NCBI RefSeq assembly: GCF_001638985.1
Contig: NW_017265156.1
Span: 310,001-374,000 of the forward strand
Length of the DNA stretch: 64,000 nucleotides
Direction: 5' to 3'
Origin: Phycomyces blakesleeanus NRRL 1555(-)
Lineage: Eukaryota > Mucoromycota > Mucoromycetes > Mucorales > Phycomycetaceae
Positions 9,458 through 20,785 of this stretch are shown here, in pieces. Under the pieces are notes generated by a model. It saw only the letters and a program-made list of their open reading frames with translations, was not told the DNA's origin and ran no database searches. A program made the translations under genes and the position numbers. Within the stretch, counting starts at the first letter, position 1. Each line of letters opens with the position of its first letter.

Positions 9458-12400
9458 ATGAGTCAGCCTTCTCGAAGCTCTACAATCAACCGCTCAGTAC
9501 GGCGTGGTCCTACTCTGAGGAGCGATCGTAGCTTTAGACCTCCTATCGGTCGACTACCAATACCACGCACTCTACGCAGAGGAAGTCAGGATGAATGCCA
9601 GTCCTTGACCAGTCCCAGTTCACCTTATATGAGAACAGACAGTGACCTTGACTTTGTGTACGAAGAAAAAGAAGAGTACCGACCAGAGCAAGGTCAACCC
9701 GTCTATCACCATGGAGATGAAACATTTGGTGATATTATCACCCACCCAATAGAACAGCTGCAAGCTCACAGACAACGTCGGCAGGAGTATGAAGGACAGG
9801 TACACACCTGGGAGGACAGAGTGGCACACGACGAGATCAACCCAAGAGAACTTGAAACCGGGTAAGAAACTAAAAAAAAAAAGTGTGTACATATTGTATA
9901 TATAGATTTCTTACGCAGCCAGAGCGGCATCTTAGGCTACTCCCTTCGACCAATGCATCTCATCCACAGGAAGAGTACGATTATATCATCGGTACATAAT
10001 ATATTTACGCCTATGATCTTTATCAGAAATCTTGTATTTTTAACCCCAACCCTACAGTTGTGCATTTTAGACAGTTGCGTGGCAACCAAAGTTTTGTTCT
10101 TGATCTTGAAAAAGCTAATGAATTCTCCAACAAGGTAGGTTACATCTAATTTATGAGCCAATCATAATAGCTGCCTAGAGTCCCGAAATTAAATGAACAA
10201 TAACCTTACACGCGTGTAACATACGCAGATCAATCTCACACCCCAGGAACGTGTCCAATTCAACGGAGTGCGCGATACCGACGGACTGACAGCCTTCTTG
10301 TACAAGACTCGTCGAGAATTCTCTATAAAGATTCACCACAAAGCAGAAATCTCACGTTCTGATAACCGCCACTCAAAGGGAGACCTAAGCCATCACGCTC
10401 AGGAGCATGATCCTAACCACCATACCATCGAATTCAATGAAAATGTCTACGTGGAGTTCAAACCAGTGTACTACGTGCACTCAGAGCTCCCTGTCCAGGC
10501 CACACGAAGACCATTTTTCCAGTAAATATGGGTTCTATTTATGTGTCTTTATTAAATATACTTGATAATTTTAAATTTTGTTTACATTATCCTTCCCTTT
10601 TTTTTAGGCATCCAGAACCTGATCTCAGTGCTGATATCGGAGAAGAAAAGGCCGCTTCTTGGCTAGAGCTATTTTATGACTTGTTTTATGTGGCCACACT
10701 CACAGAATTTACACACACACATGTCATCAAAGACTGGGAATCTCTTGGTCTCTATACATCTTGGTTTGTCATCACCTGGTGGGCCTGGACAGCAAGTTCT
10801 CTGTAAGTCTTAATTGCTTTATCTTTTCTTTTTGTGCGTGTGTGTCTAATTTCTAATTATTGAATATATTGATTAATTAATGAAAAATAACAATATATAT
10901 ATATATAAATATTTAATATTAATAACATTATTACTATTATTATTATTAGGTACACAGCTCGTTTTGATACGTGAGTAACCCATTATTCTTTTTTTGGTCT
11001 TTTGGTTTTATTTTAATTTGGTAATATAAAGCTAATTATTACCTTGACTTGTGATTAACTATAGAGATGATGTGCTGCATCATATTTGGAAATTGATTGA
11101 AATGTGTGCAGTTAGTAAGTAAACCTATATCTCTTCTCTTTGTGTGTGTATGTGTGCGTATGCATGTATACTGCTATTTTGAGTTATTCTTCTTTATGTG
11201 TTAACAAATCGACTTTTGTTTTATTAGTTGGAATGGCTGGCACTTCAGACCATTTTTTGAATTCAAGAGGATACGTATATGGATATTTAGGTAAAGCCCT
11301 TGCATTTCTATTTTTATTTGAATAAATAAAAAAAGTCCACCAAAATACAGTGTAACTCACATCTATCTTTAGTTCTCAAGGCTGTACTTGTCCTAGAGTA
11401 CTCCATAGGTAATATATATATATGCAAAAGTATTCACATTCTTAAATGCACCAAACCCAAAACCCAAAATCCAAAAAAAATCATGTATTTATTTTTAATT
11501 TATAGTTTTCGTTGTCGCTCTTATGGCCCGCTCCAAGTCAAGATTAGCTCTGTCTTTCTATGTTGGAGCTAATGTTATATCGATGATTATCTGGGGATGT
11601 TCACTTTTGATTATCGATAAGGAAATTCATCGTTTGCTTTGGTACCTTGGGGTTCTTGCAGAACTCCTGGTAAATGTCATTGTGCGTGGTGACAAGACAC
11701 TTTCGTGGGCCGCAAGTCATTTAGCAGAACGCCTTGGTCTATTATCATTGATTGTTTTGGGAGAGAATCTCATGGGTTTAGTCAAACTAGTTGCCGAATC
11801 TGGCACGGACTTTGTTGTAATGTAAGTCTATACCCTCCTTATATTGATAGATAGATATAAAAACGTTTAATAGAATCAACAAAGTAATGAACTCGTTTTT
11901 TTTTTGTTATCTAGTGTTCCAAACTTTATGGCTGTTGTTATTATATTTGGCTTCTTTTTCATGTATTTTGAAGATTTCAACAAGGAGGTAATAATAATAC
12001 TAGCAAAGATGAATATAGTTTGACATGATAGCAGTGACTTGGAAAACATTTAATTTTAACCGTGACTGATTCCCATGTTAGGTCTTCCTCCACAGCTCAT
12101 ATCATCAAGTTTGGGTCTATCTGCACTTCCCCCTCCATTTGTGCCAGGTCGCTTTTGGTATAGCTTTGATCAACACGTAAGTTGATTACAACAGAGGATT
12201 CTTAACACAAGAAAATATGCAAAGTAAAAATAAAGAAACTAACCAGAAATGAATCACAGGCTCGTTGTTTACAGACATCAGATGGTTCAAAGCGGAAGAC
12301 TTGTCAAAGGCGAAGGCGAGGAGGAAGAATCTGAGGAGGGCCATTCAACAGCAGGTTCTGGTACTGAGAGCTCTGAAAATGCCCATGGTGCAGCTGAGTC

Positions 12401-13311
12401 TAGTGCCAATGGCGCAGCTGAGTCTAGTACCCACGGTACGACTGAATCCGGCACATCTGCAACAACGGAGGCATCAGATCACAGCACACCCGAAACGAGT
12501 TCACAAGCCTCCCATGAAACAGCCGGTCAGACTACAGCCGAAACACCTACACACTCAGACGAGGCAGATGCATACACACTTGCTCAGCGAGCTATTGAAG
12601 AAACTTTCCCACATCTTTCACTTGAAAAACGTAGCTCGGACAGTGTCTACGAACCTTCTGGATTAAATCTGTCGCTAGAGCCTACAGACGTACACTCCAG
12701 CAGATATCACGCCAGTGGAGGGTTCATAACTATGGGCAAACAGTTTGTGGCAACTGTGGTATTTACTGCCTTGCAAGCTGTGTCAATAGGAGGGTCTGTT
12801 GATCAACTTGACAGCAGCTCTGGTGCCCATCATTTTCAACGCCGATCAATTGAAGTAGAAGAAGAGTTGACCGATAATGAGAAAGTGTTTATCTACAAGA
12901 CCTTTCTTATCTGCGGTGGATTTATTTTGGTTATCAATTCATTCATCAAGCTACTGAATACAAAGGTTACAGGTAAGAAAAAAAATCAAATTAAGCAAAC
13001 GGAACATTTTGTTTGCCATTTATTGTATCTGTGTATCTGTGCATGTATGTTAACTGAGTGTACCTGTTTCTGTGTCTTTTTCTTCTTCGTTTTCTTTATA
13101 TAAAAAAAGATATCTATGGAAAAATCATTGTTACTTCCCGAGTAATAAACGCGATTGTTCTTTGGTCCATGTGTGCTCTTTCATTTGCTAGCCTTGATGC
13201 ATTTGTCCTGTTATCTGTGATGATGGGCTCATTAATCTTCCAAGGTAAGAATCAAGTAATTAAATGACCTTTTAATATTTATATACACAAAAGGTTGTAC
13301 AGAAAAAAGTT

Positions 13312-13350
<39 letters not shown>

Positions 13351-13388
13351 TTTTGTTTTGTATAGCTGCCGTTGACTTGCTAGATTAG
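9458..13388 (+). CDS. LtrA-family (low temperature requirement A) membrane protein
   Basis: Fifteen exons give about 849 residues: 9458-9861, 9919-9991, 10075-10134, 10229-10521, 10608-10802, 10950-10970, 11065-11114, 11228-11290, 11373-11408, 11506-11821, 11915-11987, 12082-12176, 12260-12972, 13110-13244, 13366-13388. A hydrophilic N-terminal part of about 275 residues precedes the LtrA signature WLELFYDLFYVATLTEFTHT. Several membrane helices follow, then the second LtrA block LAERLGLLSLIVLGENLMGL. A long Ser/Thr/Glu-rich insert (SSANGAAESS, TPETSSQ) splits the C-terminal helices. The family's biochemical role is not settled; the name comes from a Listeria cold-growth gene. The boundaries of exons 2 and 3 are the weakest (S-S-L-R-G joint); all others keep phase. 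Exon 6 is only 21 nt and exon 9 only 36 nt. Confidence 0.85.
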
Positions 13389-14188
13389 TTTTCTTTATTT
13401 TTTTCCCTACTCCTTCTTACTCTTCTTCTTCCTCTCCTTTATATTAATGAAGTCGGTCCGTTGCTTCAGCATTATTAGCATAGTTATTCAATGTATATTT
13501 TGTTCTTATTCCGAGGCTATTGTCCCTCACTCTTTTTTTCTTCTGTCATGAATATTAAATCATGTTACAGCACAATAATTGGCATTGTAGTTGTCATTAT
13601 TATGGCATCACATATATAATAAATAAAATAAAATAAAATAAATAATTCTATTGATTTATCTACCTAGTTATCAGTATTATTATTCCCTTTTTTTTACGTT
13701 TAGAGAAACGGGGTTGTATTATTTACATTAAAAGGAAGCAAATAACAAAACCAGGCTACCAATAGAAAAAGTGAAAAAAAAAGAAATATAAAGCATAAGT
13801 AGAAAGAAAGAAAGACGATTCTTTTGTAAAGAAAGGATCAGTCAAGAAGTATAATTTTTTGAAGAAAAAATAACGTGACAAGAACAAAAATAAGAAAGTA
13901 TAGATGCGGTGAGGAAGTAAAAGAAAAATTTAGCGAATAAAATAAAGAGCTCCAAGATGCCATGGTTATTTCTTTTCCTTTTCCTTTTGTGTTGGAGAAA
14001 AAGATGAAAAGAAACAGAAATATATAAAAAAATGTTCAAAGGGAAATGTAGGTTGTAGGTACGGGTTGTAGGTACGGGTACGGGTACGGGGTACTGGTGT
14101 GCGCGTGAGAATAAGTTTAAGTGTGGGTGTGGATTGTTAAGGGGAGAGAAAGGGGGATGAGAGGATGATGAAAATGATGTTTTACGCA
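13389..14188. other. Spacer between convergent genes
   Basis: 800 bp between the stop codons of the LtrA-like and GATA genes. It is poly-A/T rich, with an AAAAT run near 13621-13641 and a GGTACG-type tandem repeat at about 14048-14090. No gene seen. Confidence 0.6.
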
Positions 14189-15231
14189 CTAACTTCTTTT
14201 GAGTAAAGTCAAGACTGCAGCTGCCTCCACAGCATCTACACCTGCAGACATTGTGAATGAAGATGAACTTAGACCCATCTTTTCTGCAATAGATATATCT
14301 GCTGTGTGTCTACGTTGCCTTGGTGGTGTTGAGAGTGAAGGTGTTATATATGAGGCAAGAGGTGGGCTGTATGAGTCAGATATAGATGATGACCAGCTGT
14401 GAGCTTCAAATGAAGATCTCATTCTAGCGCCATATTCACGTGAGCCTGACATAGCAAATACTGCAGCTGCTGCAGCAGTAGCGGTAGCGGCAGCGGATGA
14501 TGATCGAGACAGACGGAGAGCTCGCAAACTCTCGTCATCTTCATAAATACTCAAGTTCCTAGCCGCATCAATATTACTCTCCATCTCATCGTCTTCTGTG
14601 TAAGTGTTCCCATATTCTAGTTCTTCGTCGGTTGTGTGTATCATTGGCTTGCGGGCATCCTTGACCTTTGCTCGCTTGTCTTTTTTAGCTCCACTTCCGG
14701 ACTTCTTTCGTTTCTTCTCGGCCTTTTTCGTTCCGCGATAATCTTTGGGAAGTAATTGAGGATTTTCACCGCCACCACCACCACCATTAAAATTACTATT
14801 ACTATTACTATTGTCATTTACCATTATTACCATCGCCATTGTTGTCTCCAACGCCGCTGCCGCCGCCACAAAGGATTTTTCCGTGCTTCCACTTGACGCC
14901 ACATGCATTACAGAGAGTTCCGGCACCTTGTGGTCCTCTGCGCCACATTGGTGTGCTTTTTGATCCACAATAAAGACATTTCTTAATCGAACCGTTGGTG
15001 TTACCTGCTCGCTTTGTATTGTTGGTGGATACGGATGTAGTAATCAATGGAGGGGAGTCAAACGGTGTCCCGAGTGCTGGTTTTGGAGACAGTGCGGTGT
15101 CAGAATGTAAGAATTCGGTTTGTTGACGGTCTTCTTCGTAAACATGGGAATCTGAAGGTATTACAAAAGATGCCAATTGTGTTGAGCCAAATAATAATAA
15201 TAATAACAATATATAGATCAGAAAACAGGCA

Positions 15232-15275
<44 letters not shown>

Positions 15276-16086
15276 CAAGTATACGTGTGTGAATGTGTAT
15301 ATATTAAATGTACCCTTTTCCCAACTATTGTCATCACTGCTACTCCATGCATCAAGGAGTGTTGTACGATGAATATAACCTGTATCTTCTTCAGTTGGAA
15401 TTGTAAAATCGACTCTTGTTTCTGAACGGAGCACGCTGTCAGCTCGCTGACTAGCAACAAGCTGTGTGTGAAGTGTTCTCTGCCATAGCATTAGCGTGTG
15501 GTTGTGGGTAATTGAATATTGTTATACATATGTTACATACAGACAGACATACAATACAATACAATACATTACAATACATTACAATGTGATGTAATATAAT
15601 ATAATGTAAGGTAAGGTATGTATATATGTATATACTAATGTATTTTTTTTCCATCATTACCAAGTCCCTCATTCTCTCATAGGCAGCCTCAAACCCGGAA
15701 ACCGCCTGTTTCACAGCCATATACAGTTCACGAGAGGCATTTGAGAACCGTACGTTCAGTATATGGCACTCAGGTCTAAACTGGCGTTCTAAGCCAGGAT
15801 CTGTCCATCTGCGCTGAGGATGTGATGGGTAGGTAGGAGATGTAAGACGACAGCTGTTACTACAAACAGCTGCAAACTCTTCTAACTTGGTCTTATAAGA
15901 TACTTGAGATGTTTCTAGGATATGGTCATGACAGGAACACAGCGAATGATGTCCAGAAGGGTCAGATGTCTTTGGAAGATAAAATGAAAAGATAACCTAC
16001 AGCCAAAATAAGAGGGTATTAACCTCATATATCAGCCTGAATGTTGCTTATTCTTTTTTTAAAAAAAAACATTTCTCCATTTCCTT

Positions 16087-16117
<31 letters not shown>

Positions 16118-17215
16118 ACCCTTCCCTCGTCTTTTTATCTTTCATATATATATATGTATGTATGTATGTATGTATATTATAGTGTAGTGATTGTAGACTA
16201 TTCAACGGCCTAAAGATAAGCTTTGATTTTTTTTTACGACAGCCTACCTCAAAGGGCGGTGCATTGTTGAGAGTTTCGAGAACAGCATCATGAGGAAATA
16301 GATAATACTCTTGTTCGGCCGATATGTGTTCCAGTGAGTCCCTAGCCAGGACTTCTTCCGGACTACACAAACACATCACCACATCAAAGCGCACAATTCT
16401 GCGTCGCTTGCGTTTTTTGGGTGGAAGAGCCGCCAAGGGTTTTTCGGAGCCCAAAAGAATACCATCTGTCATCATCATATTGCTATTATTGCTACTGTTA
16501 TTGTTATTGTTACTGTTATGGTTGTTATGACTGTCGGACCTGGCAATGACAGGTGCTTCTGAAAGTGACAGAAGAGTATCTACAGAGTCTGATAGAACGA
16601 CACTATGATCTGTTTGAATCTGGTCTGATCCAAAATAATTGATTCCAACATTCTTGGTCAAGTCATTGATTGCAGTAGATGGATCGTTGATCTTGGCTTG
16701 TTTGTCCGATGAGGCGATCTCTGTGATTTCATACTTTGTTACTTGATAAAAGGCAACGTTCGCACTGTGGTTTGTACTAGAGTGTAGTAAAGAGACACCC
16801 AGGAAGCGGGAATGGATGCGATGAACAAGACCATCGACAGGATCGATGGTGTCCTGACCCAATTGTGGTGGAAAGCGATAGGGTTGAAAGGCGTCAGAAA
16901 TCCAGGCTCTATTATAGATAATAATAATAATAGTATATATATATAATATAAAAAATACAAAACAAGGTAGAAACATTGACGATTAGGCCTTGTTTTAAAA
17001 TGATGCAAAGGCTGATGGGGAGTAGAAGTTGGTGTTATTGTTGTTGTTGCGAGCTAGGCATGTCTATTGACAGCCGATCTGCTTCCAAACAAAACGTTAT
17101 TATTATTATTCCCCATTGGCCTTTGCTCATAAAAGTGTGTGTATGTGTATCACCGTTGTTGTATAGCGTTTTCTGGCACAGGAATGCTGCTAGATCTCGA
17201 CCGCGTAAATGACAT
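14189..17215 (-). CDS. GATA-type zinc-finger transcription factor
   Basis: Six exons (17215-17154, 16908-16248, 15996-15661, 15479-15314, 15151-14822, 14742-14189) give about 702 residues with all phases consistent. The finger reads [15 protein letters not shown] ... [15 protein letters not shown], with spacing C-X2-C-X18-C-X2-C. That is the long-loop type of plant and fungal White Collar-like factors rather than the X17 nitrogen-type. A lysine-rich patch ([18 protein letters not shown]) follows and may be a nuclear signal; then comes an acidic and Ser/Ala-rich tail. The N-terminal 400 residues contain an unrecognised folded-looking region ([31 protein letters not shown]) that may be PAS-like, but I cannot confirm it. 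The start [16 protein letters not shown] is inferred from a phase-matching donor. The frame change near 14815 is explained by the last, 79-nt intron. Confidence 0.85.
16090..16118. repeat. (CT)n microsatellite in an intron
   Basis: An uninterrupted CT dinucleotide run of about 29 bp lies in intron 2 of the GATA factor gene. Confidence 0.9.
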
Positions 17216-18808
17216 TTGTTTTGTGCGTGTGTCTGTAGAGTGGGTGTATATATATCTCTGTGTGTGTGGATTGAATAAAATTCAGAAATATAAGAGATAA
17301 TATAAAATATTTTTGGGGTAGTGATGGTTTGTCTAGTTAATATTATTATTATTGAGTGTAAAGATAGGAGAAATAAGAAGAGTTGTTAAAGAAGAAAGCG
17401 ATCGATGGGGTTAATGTCGGGCAATGTTAAACTGGCCAAAAGAGAACGATGAGTGACTGTGTGAAGGAGAGAGGGAGGAAGAGAGTGAAGTTTGACATGT
17501 CAATCTACTTACAGCCAGATGAGCTTTACAGTCAAAGAAAGAGAGAAAGAGAGAGAGAGAGAAAATAAGAAAAGATTCGGAAGACTAGGAAGCAGTTAAG
17601 GAATTTGAACTGCCATCTTTTGTTCTTTTTTAATAATGGATTTTAGCCCCAATTTTTTTTTATCAAGGTATAAATGGTGTTAATTATATACATACATACC
17701 TATTTATCTACCTAACTATCTACATACATATGAGTGATGTACACATGAGTCTATCAATATTTATCATTGTGCAGAGTAGTAATATAGAATTTGTACTCTA
17801 TCAATAGGAGAATAGTAAAAGCAGCTGTACCTCTATTTACTGCTACAGGTTAGATATTTTATTATCTATTTATTTTAGCTATTAGACTTGTATTAAATAA
17901 TAATAATTATAATAATAAGAGTAATTCCGGGTAAAGGATATCTCCATCGACAAGGGCTTGTGAAAAAACATGGTGTATTCAACTATAATGGTTATTACTA
18001 TTATTATTTCTTTGATTCTTTTATTGTAGTACAACAGGTTATCCGAGCAGAATCTTTTATACCAACAACAATAACAAATGAAACCAGTATTCATATTTTT
18101 TTTCTGGTCCACATTTTATGTATCAAGTGCTAAGCTGTGAGTGTAAGCTATAAATTTAACAAGGCTGAGTAAGAAGAATAAGTAAGTAGAAAGATAAGTA
18201 AAGAAGTAAAGAAGTAAAGAAGTATGCTTTATTTTCTTTTTGTTAATGATTTATACATGTGTTTTATTCTTTTACGACCAGCCAAGGACATCCATTTGTT
18301 AAATAAAATAATTCACAAGGTCCCTTGCTACTTTATCTTCGTTTTTCTTTGAAAGTCTTATTTTAATGAGCGTTGACTTGCAGCCAATAAAAATAATTCC
18401 ATGGAACAGGCCGAGCTGAACCTACACAAACATATATATGTATATACACATAAAGATACACATATGGACACATAGTATATATACATATACATATATTCAT
18501 ACAAAATCCGCAAAAAAATACAAGCCATTCAAATGAGCCATTGAAGAGAGCATGCTTATTTCTATCGCAAATCCCTTTATATATATATATAAATTACTCT
18601 ACAAACCTTATATTATAATACGTATATATATACGTGTGTGTGTCTATGTGCATGTGTATATGCGTATGTGTATATATAAAGTTTCTCAATTCATTACGCA
18701 AAATCAAATAATTTTATACCGTTGTACTAATCACCATGAATGAAAGGGGTGTAATGTTTCACGTTCAGTATACAAAAGATATCAAAGCCAATTAATTGTC
18801 CATTACTC
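17216..18808. other. Gene-free spacer
   Basis: About 1.6 kb upstream of the GATA factor gene. It has GA-rich tracts (17539-17563), TACATACA-type repeats and TG/TA runs. It probably contains the GATA gene promoter. No coding sequence was recognised. Confidence 0.6.
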
Positions 18809-20141
18809 CTAAGGATTTAGACAATTTCTAATATTTGTATGTATATCTGTATGTATATCTGTATGTAAGTGTGTATGTGTGTGTATGTGTGTATATATAT
18901 ATATTTGTGTGTAGAAGGGATTTTGTTGGGGTGTAGACGTGTGTTGGTGTGTTGATGTAGGTTGTAGGTGTGTACGAGAGACATGGTTTATTAAATCTAA
19001 ACAGTAACCTGGGCTCTTTCCTGAGAATAATACTCTACTCGACGCATTAGTTTCGTTTTGTTTTTGGTTTGTCTTTCTTTTCACAATCCACTTACTGATA
19101 TCCTCTTTGCGAATTGGTGCTGCTGCTTTGGGGGTCTTTGTGAACTTCTCGGGGTGGATAAGTGCTCTGAGACCGATAGCATTGAAGTAACGGAGAGAGA
19201 CGGTTCCACCAGCCTTCTCAATAGCCTCAATGGCCTTCTGGGAAGCTCTAGATACCTCAATAGTAATAGGAATGTTGAATTGTTCAGCACCCTAAAAAAA
19301 TCACAGCAGTAAAATTGTAATAATCACATTTAGTATCCTTGCTTTCTCTCTTAATATATATATATATATATATAATAAATATATAAATTTTTCATTTTGC
19401 TTTAATGCCTACCACACTGAGAATCTTTACACCATCCTCAATCTTGTGGATACAGCGGCTGTCCAAAAGATCCTTCATTGTAATAGGCTTAGATGCGTCG
19501 ATTCTTCCACTAACGATCCAGTGCTGTAAACGATCGAGATTAACTTCCTGGTATTCTTTACCGTGCCTGTAATAGTAATTATAGACATCAATTGATTATC
19601 ATTTAATTGATTAAATTTCTGAATATATATATATATATATGAAGGTTGTATAATATAATATATTATTTTCTCTCTCTCTTAATGGTTAAATCGAATATAC
19701 AATTCTTACTGGTTGAAGAAACCGCGCTTGGGAAGACGCTTGACAAGAGGAGTTTGACCACCCTCGAACCAAGGTACAGGCTGACCGTTACCAGAACGAG
19801 CCTTTTGACCCTTGTGACCTCTACCGGCAGTCTTTCCCTTGCCAGAACCAGGACCACGACCAAGGCGAATACGCTAAAAAAAATAGCAATAATATTAATA
19901 GCAGCAAAAAAGAAAAAGAATAAATAAAATAAGTTATATATATGTGTGTGTGTGTGTGCATTTTTTGTTGTTTTTTGTTGTTTGTTGTTTGTTGTTTGTT
20001 GTTTACCTGAGATACAGCACCGGCATTGTCAGCCAAACTGGCCAAATGAATGGAAGACTTGGCCTGGTTTGCCTGGGTAGCAAATGAGCGCACCGAGGCA
20101 TTGATGCCCACGGTAGCAGTGGAGAATGCTGATCGGAACAT
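18809..20141 (-). CDS. Mitochondrial large-subunit ribosomal protein uL15m
   Basis: Five exons (20141-20007, 19873-19710, 19566-19413, 19291-19096, 19020-18809) give about 286 residues. The N-terminus [20 protein letters not shown] is a typical mitochondrial presequence. The core [19 protein letters not shown] then [20 protein letters not shown] is the L15 signature. [11 protein letters not shown] and the [20 protein letters not shown] block also fit L15. The protein works in the mitoribosome large subunit. Exons 1-4 are secure. Exon 5 keeps phase (after EDI) and starts KSPGYCLDL, reminiscent of the GYL block of mitochondrial L15, but then runs through a CA/TA microsatellite to a stop, so the last 50 residues or so are doubtful. 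Confidence 0.9.
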
Positions 20142-20785
20142 AATGTGAAGGAATAGACCAAGAGGAGGGAGAGGGGAGGGGGTGTAAATCTGACAGCAAC
20201 TAAGGATTGTGCCATGGGCCTACTTCCAAGCCACCGGATCACGTGTACATGAGTTTTTCTACAAATGCACACACACACACACAGGTACACAATCATACAG
20301 GCACACAAATATTAATGTTTCATCATGATATTTAACCCAAGCACACACACACACACACAGAGAGAGGGAGGGAGGGAGATATAGAGAGAAATATATATTA
20401 TAGATATATACCTTTGGTTTATTTTCAATTCAGAGATTTATTACTTTTGTTTCTTTGATAAAGGTCATAAATGTGAGCAAAAATAAATTGGACTGAATCT
20501 AATTGAATTGAATTGAATTGAGTTTAATATTTTTTTAAGAAAAAAATCAGTTAAATTTGATAATGAAATTATTAAATGAGATATAATAGAATGGAATAAA
20601 AAGCATAGGTATCTTGATTATTATTATTACTATTTTTTGAAGTATACTTTATTTTATTTTTTATTTTAATTTATTTTATTTTATTTTATTTTATTTTACT
20701 TTGTTATATATGGATATGTAACAAAATAGAAAGAAAAGAAAAGAAAAAAAAGAGTGCATGATATTATTCTTTTGATTTTGTTTGT
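20142..20785. other. Spacer between uL15m and the complex I gene
   Basis: About 640 bp. It has (CA)n runs at 20268-20282 and 20342-20360, a GAATT pentamer run near 20500-20520, and TTTTA repeats near 20655-20697. No gene seen. Confidence 0.6.

Noticed and set aside
14189..14968. Apparent frameshift in the GATA gene just after the zinc finger
   Set aside because: A 79-nt GT-AG intron (14821 to 14743) joins the two frames with matching phase, so no frameshift or pseudogene is needed.
17216..18808. Search for tRNA or other structured RNA genes in spacers
   Set aside because: No cloverleaf or A/B-box pair was seen here or in the other spacers. The hairpin near 41774-41794 is too small to call. 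A covariance-model scan would be decisive.
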